From: Ophiosphaerella korrae
Lineage: Eukaryota > Ascomycota > Dothideomycetes > Pleosporales > Phaeosphaeriaceae
DNA length: 15,702 bases
Direction of reading: 5' to 3'
Assembly: GCA_028456385.1 (NCBI GenBank)
Contig: JALNQF010000719.1
Location: 1 to 15,702, forward strand
The position numbers and the translations under genes are program-made. A model generated the notes under the pieces. That model ran no database searches, was not told where the DNA came from, and worked only from the letters and a program-made list of their open reading frames with translations. The stretch's first letter is position 1; every line of letters begins with the position of its first letter. Positions 9,561-15,702 of this stretch are shown one piece after another.

Positions 9561-10022
9561 TTCGACCCTATAAATAGCCTTTAATCTAGTCTAGCTAAAT
9601 AGCGTGTCTATATTCTCTATAGGTAATAACCTTATACTTATTAATATACTTAAAATACTTATTCCCTATACTTATTAGATTTATATTAGTAAGCTATAGG
9701 GATTATATATATATATTTATTGTATAGGTAGCTTTACTTTATATATATCTATCTTCTAGTAAAACTATACGTATCTTTATACTCCTTTAGTAAGACTACG
9801 TACACCTTATATTACTATAGCATTAACGTTACCTTTTTCTATTTTATAGTTTAAGATTCTACTATCTATATACTCTTATTAGCTTGTAGGTGTAATATCT
9901 ATATTAGGTTACTTAGGTAGCGTATACTTAGACTTCTACTCCCTTAGAGGTAAAACTCTAACAAGTCTTAAGTACTAAATACTACAAACACCCTAACTTC
10001 TACGTCTCGTTTCTAGTTAAAT
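9561..10022. promoter_or_regulatory. Divergent intergenic spacer between helicase relic and copy B
   Basis: The helicase reads away to the left and copy B to the right, so this 462-bp gap would once have held both promoters. I see no gene in it. It contains a hairpin (9664-9701) and an alternating TATATATAT run at about 9705-9715, which in DNA this AT-rich cannot be called a TATA box with confidence. The last 60 bases keep several CpA (ACAAACACCC near 9985), so mutation is lighter close to the copy B start. Confidence 0.45.
9664..9701. repeat. Imperfect inverted repeat (hairpin) in the divergent spacer
   Basis: CCCTATA at 9664-9670 pairs with TATAGGG at 9695-9701. Continuing inward, CTTATTA pairs with TAGTAAG with one G:T-type position and a one-base bulge. 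The arms are about 14 bp. The T/C difference is of the kind RIP creates, so the arms may once have been perfect. Confidence 0.65.
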
Positions 10023-10547
10023 ATGTCCTCGTCGCTAGTAGAAATAGTAAGCCTAGCCTACAACCTAAAAGAAGTAGCGTAAAGCGTTAGTAATTTAAAC
10101 CTCTACTAATATATATATACTCTACTAAACAAAGTATATAAAAAACTATTCTAGTAGGTATTAAAGCTACCCTTAAGCTATAATACTTAACCTAAGAGCT
10201 ATAATACTAGGTAGCTAATACCTAATAATCTAACTACGTATAACCTAGTCTTTATCGCGCACTCGCCTAAATTAGCTATTAAGCTACTACGTAAGCTACT
10301 ATCCTACGCATTCTCTAACGTATACTAGGATAATCTAGAGCTTGTAGTATATTAACTTACCTAAGGCCCCTAGTAAAACAATATACTACTATCTACGTAG
10401 CTACTACAAAGCCCTTCCCTCTCTTCTATAAAGCGTACTACTACTAGTACTTCTACCTAGCTATCTAAATAAACTAAGATAGACAAGTAGAGATAGCTAG
10501 GCTTATCTACTCTATTAAATCTAGAACCTAGCCTATCTAATAAAGGA

Positions 10548-10607
10548 GATAAAGAAGCTAAAGAAGTTAAAGAAGTTAAAGAAGTCGAAGAAGCTAAAGA
10601 AGCTAAG
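10548..10607 (+). repeat. 9-bp repeats encoding KEA/KEV tripeptides
   Basis: AAAGAAGCT and AAAGAAGTT alternate for six to seven units in the frame of copy B, giving a KEA/KEV series. Purine-rich codons with little CpA/TpG are poor RIP targets, which explains why this patch has no stops. It is probably a charged helical linker. Confidence 0.85.
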
Positions 10608-11407
10608 CCCTAGCTTGTTAGAATAGTTACTAATAATAATCGACGTGCTAAGAAAAAGCGCTAGGAGTAGGAAAGATTACGTATAGATAAAGAGAAGCGC
10701 TCTCTTAGTCTAATAAAGCCTACTAATAATACCTATATAGAATAGATAGCGTATAACTTAGTTTTGCGCGAAGACAAGGCTTATATTAGATAGTTATTTA
10801 AGTAGCTAATAGATAGTAATACTTTCTACAAGGCTACTAAATCCCTATATATAACTACTATAACTATACTCTAGAATACTCGCCTTAAAGGTAGCTCTAT
10901 TACTTACTATAACGCTACCTCCTTTCTAAAAAGCTAGTAGTTGTCTAGTAGCCCTTTATCTACGCATATCTCTTTTACTAGTCTCTTACTAGAAACTATA
11001 GACTCTTTAGTATAGCTATAGAGTAGTAGTTTATCTTAACGTAGCTCTATTAACACTCTCTTTTCCTAGGCCTAGAATATAGCCTACCTCTACAAAGATT
11101 AGATTACTATATCCTATATTTAGTACTACTAGGCTATAGCTTTCTTAGCCTATACGTATACTAAGAAGGTTTCTATATTATAAGAGGAGGATAAGATACG
11201 TAATAGAAGCTAAACCTATAGTTTTATAAGGTAAGGCTACTTATAAACAAAAGCTAAGAATATACTACTTCCTCTTATCTTTCTTAAAGCTACTAAAAAA
11301 GATTGTACTACTTTTAATAAGCGCTTAGAGCAAGCTTAACGCTAGTTTAACTTAGCTAATACCTTAAGTTAGAGTAGCCTATACCTAATACTATATAGCT
11401 AGGTTAG

Positions 11408-11893
11408 TAACTTGTAAGTAGAAAAGATACTTCGCGTTAGAGAGTAGTAGCTTTAGTTCTAGCTTATTTAGAGGGTAAATCTAGATACCTACAATACTAG
11501 TAGGGCTTTTAATGTATAGCTAGGTTTAGAACATATAGCTAGCTTAATTAAGAGTAAGTAGCCTCTATATATTAAGGCTTAGTCTTTTAATACTCTAGAC
11601 AAAGTAGAAGAAGTCTTTAATAGTAAAGAAGATAAAAATAATATATCTACTTAGTCTTTAGTAGTAGAATTAAGTACTTAACTTATCTAAGTATTATAGT
11701 AACTTACTTTACCTAAGCTCTTTAAGCCTAGTAGTTACTTACCTTAAAACGCTTAGCTAGGTTTATTTAAGTAGACGCTAAGAGATACTAGTTTTACGAG
11801 TAATTAGACCTTATTAAGGTAGTAGCCTATATCTACAGTACTATATTGCGCTAGCTAGTTGTACTACAACCTTTAGCACGTATAATAAGAGAG
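11408..11893 (+). repeat. Dispersed direct repeat, left copy (in copy B)
   Basis: This is the partner of 13841-14353. The offset is 2433 bp at the 5' side (GTAGAAAAG at 11418 and 13851) and 2460 bp at the 3' side, so the right copy carries net insertions. Within 11470-11605 I count about 10 differences in about 135 positions, mostly C/T or G/A, and an exact run of about 40 nt begins at 11554. Confidence 0.88.
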
Positions 11894-13579
11894 GACGTGT
11901 TTATTACTTAATTAAATATCCTTAGGCTATAGGAATAAGTACTCTTTCTCTCTATCTAGCGCTAGATCTACAAAAACCTCGTAGTACTCCTTAAATACTA
12001 GCTAAATCTATAGGATAGCCCTTTTATACTATATTAGATTATAAACTAGAGTTAAAAGGCTCTAGTAATACACATCGCGGGTTTATACCTAATACTATAT
12101 ATTAATCTAAAACTTGTATTCTAGGTACGCTAAGTATATATCTTCTTTAGGATTTATCTACTATTCTTTATACGTATACGCTCTACACGAGGAATACTAG
12201 CCTCTACACTACTAAAAATACTTATACTAGGCTTAAAAATACTTATAGTCTACGACTATATACGCTTCTTCTATATACCTAATTATTTCTTTATAGGACG
12301 CCTTACGCCTCCTATAGAGCAGACATAGAATCTCTAATATAAAGGCGTTATACCTAGCTTAATATATAACTTCCTCTTCTTAACACTATACTTCTAAACT
12401 ATATCGTAAAAGGTAATTTACAAGTCCTAGAGGATTAAGTAAAATAGCTTAGCACCCCTATAATAGATAGCTTCTATAATAATAGTCTTACCTTTTAAAG
12501 TTCTTAATCTTATAAAGCTATAGGAGTATAGATAGACTAGCCTTAGAAATATAGTTGCCTAGCCTAGCGTGCTTTAATAGATGCAACCCTAAAAGGTCTT
12601 AAGAGAGATAAGCTAAATATTCTTCTACTAAGTATATAAAATAGTTATTAACTATCTTACTTAAGTAAGTTAAGTTAATATAATCCTTAAGCTTGTTAGT
12701 GCAATAAAATAGCTAAGAGGTCTAGCAACTATAGCCTAAAACTAGACAAAAGTAAGTATAGTTTCTTTCGTACTTTGTTTACTTATATTACTAGAGCTTG
12801 TAGAAACCTTTAAATATAGATTTATAGTAACTACTAGGCTAATTACAAGATAGCTAAGAGAAGTAGGGTGCTCCTTTACTATAAAATATTAATACTTAAG
12901 CTTTTTTAAGAGTCTAGATCTACTTAACATACTTTCTTTTAGTAATAGTATTATAGTATTTGTCTAAATTAGCTTATACTCCCTTCTAAATTATATTTAT
13001 CTAAAGCTGCCTAGAAGTAAATATAGGCCTAGGTAGAGCCTATAGCAATTCTAAATTAAACTAGTTAGAAGACTAATAGGTAGTATTACAAAATATAGTC
13101 TTAATACTTTTTAGCTACTTACTAAGCCTCTATAAGAAAGAAGGCTTAATCGTTAACTTGCGCAAAGAAGAACCTAGAGTAGGTATAGCTATAGTCTTAT
13201 TTAAAAACTATGTAAGATTATCTAAAGTTATAGAGGCTAGGGTGTTTAAGCTATCTAATACACTAATCTAGTCGTCTACTAACAATACAGCCTTATTAGT
13301 ATCCTAGTTATAGGAACTATAAAAGAGTAGTCTACTACCCTTCTATTAGCTAAAACTTTTTTTTTTTTACTTACGTAGTTAAATCTCTAGGAGTAGTCCT
13401 ATATATAGCGTAAATAGCTATAGAGGCCTCTTAAGAGCTATCTACTATTAGTAAAAAGTTAGAGTAAGCTATAGAGGATATATTATCTATATAGGGTAAC
13501 TAATAAGAGCTATAAGATATCTTCTAAGTAAAGTATATAAATAATAGCGTAAGGTTAGAGTAATACGTTTGTAGAAGGG
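11894..13579. other. Unassigned RIP-degraded sequence between copies B and C
   Basis: No family was recognised. The plus frame of copy B continues without TGA to about 13580. In 13010-13340 it gives a stretch with few stops and a protein-like mix (for example VNLRKEEPRVGIAIVLF), which may be real former coding sequence. Another plus frame is equally open for 11940-12770, so I do not assign a gene. A T12 run lies at 13357-13368. Whether this was part of copy B or a separate inserted element is not decidable by eye. Confidence 0.4.
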
Positions 13580-13661
13580 TAGCCCAAAGAAAAGATAATT
13601 AAGTACTAGAAAATAAAGTTAGAGCATCTAGGCCTTTTTATAATTATCTTAAGTAGGGCTA
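13580..13661. mobile_element. Small inverted-repeat element, MITE-like (tentative)
   Basis: The left arm TAGCCC (13580-13585) and AAGATAATTA (13592-13601) is mirrored by TAATTATCTT (13641-13650) and GGGCTA (13656-13661). The two matched pieces of each arm are separated by 6 and 5 unmatched bases and the centre is 39 nt. The whole is 82 bp and non-coding. AAAGATAATTT recurs just outside at about 13665. No target-site duplication is convincing, so it may be only a degenerate hairpin. Confidence 0.45.
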
Positions 13662-13811
13662 ACTAAAGATAATTTCCCCCCTCCTACGTAAGTAAAGGGC
13701 GCTACCTTATATACTATATACGTTAGCGTAATAAGCTATACAGCGTACTAAGCTACTTAATATTATCTACTTAACTTTAAAAATAAGGTTATTAAGCTAC
13801 GTATAATAGTT

Positions 13812-14380
13812 ATTATTATAAGTTTTATTAGTAGAGTAAGTAACCTATAGGTAGAAAAGACGCTTTGCGTTAGAGAGTAGCGACTTTAGTTCTAGCTTGT
13901 TTAGAGGGTTAACCTAGATTCCTGTAATACTAGTAGGGCTTTTAACGTATAGTTAGGTTTAGAACGTATAGCTAGCTTAATTAAGGGTAAGTAGCCTCTA
14001 TATATTAAGGCTTAGTCTTTTAATACCCTAGACAAAGTAGATAAAGAAAAGAAAGAAGACTTTACCCCTACTTAGTCTTTATTAACTAATCTAAGTACTT
14101 GTCTTACGCAAGTATTATAGTAACTTACTTTACCTAGGCTCTTTAGACCTTATAATTACTTACTTATTTTAACGTATAGCTAGGTCTATTTAAGATAGAT
14201 AGTAAGAGTAGTATAGAGAATATCTTGTAGTACGCTAAGATAGAAGCCGGTTTTACAAGTAATTAGAGTATAGTAACAACTATATCTATTAGTGCTATAC
14301 AAGTAGCCTTATAGCCTAACTACACTACAACCTTTAGCGCGTAAGAAGAGACACTACAATCTTTAGCACGTAAGAGGAGA
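13812..14380 (+). pseudogene. Copy C of the unrecognised family, C-terminal fragment
   Basis: The fragment begins within the region equivalent to SQVSNLQVEK of copy B (SRVSNLQVEK here) and runs through the shared C-terminal block, including LGLERIASLIKGKQPLYI against LGLEHIASLIKSKQPLYI. It has no upstream domains: the 120 bp before it do not match copy B. Relative to B it has an in-frame length change in the Lys/Glu-rich stretch near 14040 and a 2-nt length difference near 14165 that shifts the frame, so it would be broken even without its stops. It ends in a 29-bp duplication. Confidence 0.75.
14323..14380 (+). repeat. 29-bp tandem duplication
   Basis: Units 14323-14351 and 14352-14380 both read CACTACAA(C/T)CTTTAGC(G/A)CGTAAGA(A/G)GAGA. 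The three differences are all transitions of the RIP type. Copy B has one unit at the equivalent place (about 11862-11890), so the duplication is specific to copy C. Confidence 0.85.
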
Positions 14381-14712
14381 CAGCCTACAAAGCTTAGCTT
14401 AGGAGAAAGGCTAATAGCTAACCTAGCTACTAAGGAGACTACCTACGTGTATATTTACAAGGTCTATACTAATACTACAATTTCTTATATATATAACGTA
14501 ATAGTACCCTTATTAATACTTGCACTTTACTATAACTTAAAAGTATAATAGTACTAGGTATACTACTCTAATAACCTAAATTTAGAGTAATTCTAAAGAC
14601 TTTCTCCTAATCTAACGTACCTAAACCTAACGTACCTACGTACTAAAATGTACGCCGTACTATATATTTCTTATTACTAACATCTTAATCTAACTTATAT
14701 ACATTAGATTTA
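14381..14712. other. Spacer with candidate terminal repeat of the pogo-like element
   Basis: No gene was seen. CTAACGTACCT occurs at 14612-14622 and again at 14627-14637, followed by further ACGTAC/GTACG motifs to about 14660. This lies about 55-100 bp beyond the 3' end of the transposase, where a Fot1/pogo element would have its terminal inverted repeat. The opposite end is outside the window, so the assignment cannot be confirmed here. Confidence 0.4.
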
Positions 14713-15702
14713 CTACCCTAGGATAGAACCTACGTATAATATACTTATAGTAGATTTAGAATCTTCTTTTATATTATTTTAGTACATATAAGCATTATAC
14801 CCTATCTTATTATAGTTCTTATAACGCTATTAACTTAGTTAAGCCTATTAAGCTTACTTGTTACTACTACTACTATAAGCCTTTTTTACCTTCTAAGTCT
14901 TACTAGACGCCTCTATAGCTACGTACAACGCTCTAGTACTATACTCTAATATACTACTATACTAAATCTACTTCTATTTACGCGTTTTACACTTTATTAT
15001 CTCTACTAATTACTCTTTAAGCTCTATAATCTAGGAGCTTATAAGAGTATTTTAATATAGTATAAGTTTAGCTCCTTTAATAAGCTATAAGAACTTTTAC
15101 TAAGCTAATTCTAGTAATTATATAAAAGAGCTACTTATAAGCTTTAACTAAGAGCTAAATTTATACATATTACTTAGAGTCTTTAACTACTATAGCGTCT
15201 CTAGTAGTAAGAGTTCTAGTAGAGTACGTAGCTATACTTTAAAGTAATTAAGGACTTCCTACGTATTAATAAGAACTAATCTAGATACCTTAAAGGCTTT
15301 TTTATAATTCTTATACGTAAATACGTTAAAAAACGCGTCTCTAAAAGCTAGAAAGAAGCCTTCTTTATTAATATAGTAGATACGCTAGCGTGCTAAGTCT
15401 TGTACGCACTAAGAGTACTTAAGCTTTAATAGTAAGAAGTAGATAACGTTAAGTAGCTAGAAGATATAAGACGAATAGGCTAGTATATAGAGCGTTAGAA
15501 TCTTGTTTTTAAAGTAGTAGTCTTTAAAATCTTAATTTAAGTAGCTCTTATAGCTATCTAAGATAAGTAGCTAGTATAACCTTACTTAACGCGCCTTTAT
15601 ATACACGTTAAAGTACTTTAACTACTTAAGACTAAGTATATTATTTATCTATCTATTCTTAGAGATAGAGATCTTCTAATTACGTAGTATATCTATTTCC
15701 TT
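14713..15702 (-). pseudogene. Fot1/pogo-type DDE transposase, RIP-inactivated, C-terminal half
   Basis: Following one minus-strand frame from the right edge gives RIDRQIILSLKQLKYF (family: GWTD...WL..F), then LLILDSYKSYLN, the second catalytic-Asp motif LLxxDGHxSHL, at 15538-15558. Next are ILTLYILAYSSYIFQLLNV (family: PAHSSHxLQPLDV), a KYSQCVQDL helix, IYYINKEGFFLAFRDAFF, LRTLLE and a C-terminal LIKGAKLILYQNTLI. A CCHC zinc knuckle follows at 14782-14823. The order matches fungal Fot1/pogo transposases, which cut and paste DNA at TA sites. The Asp codon of the DGH motif survives, but its Gly, His and Glu neighbours are Ser, Tyr and Lys, and the Asp of QPLD is Asn. The N-terminal DNA-binding domain and first catalytic Asp lie beyond the window. 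The stop at 14713-14715 (TAG) is the likely true end but could be a mutated Trp codon. Confidence 0.88.
14782..14823 (-). other. CCHC zinc-knuckle relic of the pogo-like transposase
   Basis: The reading YKNYNKIGYNAYMY has Tyr at exactly the C-x2-C-x4-H-x4-C positions. All four ligands are explained by TGT/TGC to TAT/TAC and CAT to TAT. Many Fot1/pogo transposases of fungi carry such a knuckle near the C-terminus. Confidence 0.85.

Larger units (their letters stand above)
10023..11893 (+). pseudogene. Copy B of the unrecognised gene family, RIP-inactivated, longest member
   Basis: This copy keeps an ATG (ATG TCC TCG TCG) and can be followed in one frame for about 620 codons with TAA/TAG read as Gln/Trp. 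The N-terminus reads SSLVEIVSLAYNLKEVA, an amphipathic helix-like stretch. Then come NLVFIAHS (10242), a Lys/Glu repeat linker (10548-10607) followed by a basic RRAKKKR segment, and the two blocks shared with copy A (YYQAIAFL from 11094, LSQSSLYLI from 11316). The C-terminal block from about 11400 is shared with copy C, ending near ACTACAACCTTTAGCACGTA. The intact product would be a mostly helical cytosolic or nuclear protein with a charged linker; no signal peptide or clear membrane segment is seen. I recognise no catalytic motif and no named domain. It could be a host multigene family or an accessory gene of a mobile element. The end is set where similarity to copy C stops. Confidence 0.78.

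Noticed and set aside
1..15702. Telomere repeats (TTAGGG/CCCTAA)
   Set aside because: Only isolated CCCTAA words, for example near 2093 and 3006; no tandem array, so a chromosome end is not shown.
1..15702. Mitochondrial or plastid origin suggested by the high AT content
   Set aside because: No organellar genes, tRNAs or rRNAs are seen. The composition is explained by CpA-targeted mutation of nuclear transposon and helicase genes, with CpG retained.

Overview
This window is a block of dead, AT-rich DNA from a filamentous ascomycete (Pezizomycotina), saturated by repeat-induced point mutation (RIP, C to T at CpA on either strand). TpA is everywhere and CpA/TpG is almost gone, while CpG survives. 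In 1141-1500, for example, I count 13 CpG but only 3 CpA and 3 TpG. TAA and TAG therefore occur every few codons in all frames and no functional protein gene remains. Genes can still be recognised because RIP changes are predictable: CAA/CAG/TGG become TAA/TAG, Gly becomes Ser/Arg, Asp becomes Asn, Glu becomes Lys, and Cys/His become Tyr. TGA is also absent, so an 'open' frame proves nothing here. I relied on motif order and homology only.

Layout. (1) 1-379: unassigned, ending in a perfect 35-bp palindrome. (2) 380-1890, plus strand: copy A of a gene family I do not recognise; 1891-3243 is unassigned. (3) 3244-4040: a 797-nt stretch without a single G on the plus strand. (4) 4041-4975: a minisatellite with a 44-bp period and a 27-bp sub-array. 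(5) 4976-9560, minus strand: a nearly complete relic of a RecQ-type telomere-linked helicase (TLH-like) with N-terminal C2H2 finger, middle domain, DEAH-like motor, RecQ C-terminal helicase lobe and long tail. (6) 9561-10022: spacer between two divergent genes. (7) 10023-11893, plus strand: copy B, the best-preserved member of the unrecognised family; 11894-13579 is unassigned. (8) 13580-13661: small inverted-repeat element. (9) 13812-14380, plus strand: copy C, the C-terminal part of the same family. (10) 14713-15702, minus strand: C-terminal half of a Fot1/pogo-type DDE transposase, cut by the window edge.

A telomere-linked helicase, a minisatellite, low-complexity pyrimidine DNA and a nest of transposons together suggest a subtelomeric or otherwise gene-poor AT-rich compartment. 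That placement is inference; no telomere repeat array is present. The least expected content is the three-copy A/B/C family. A and B share clear blocks in the same order and spacing, and B and C share a nearly identical block of about 0.5 kb.
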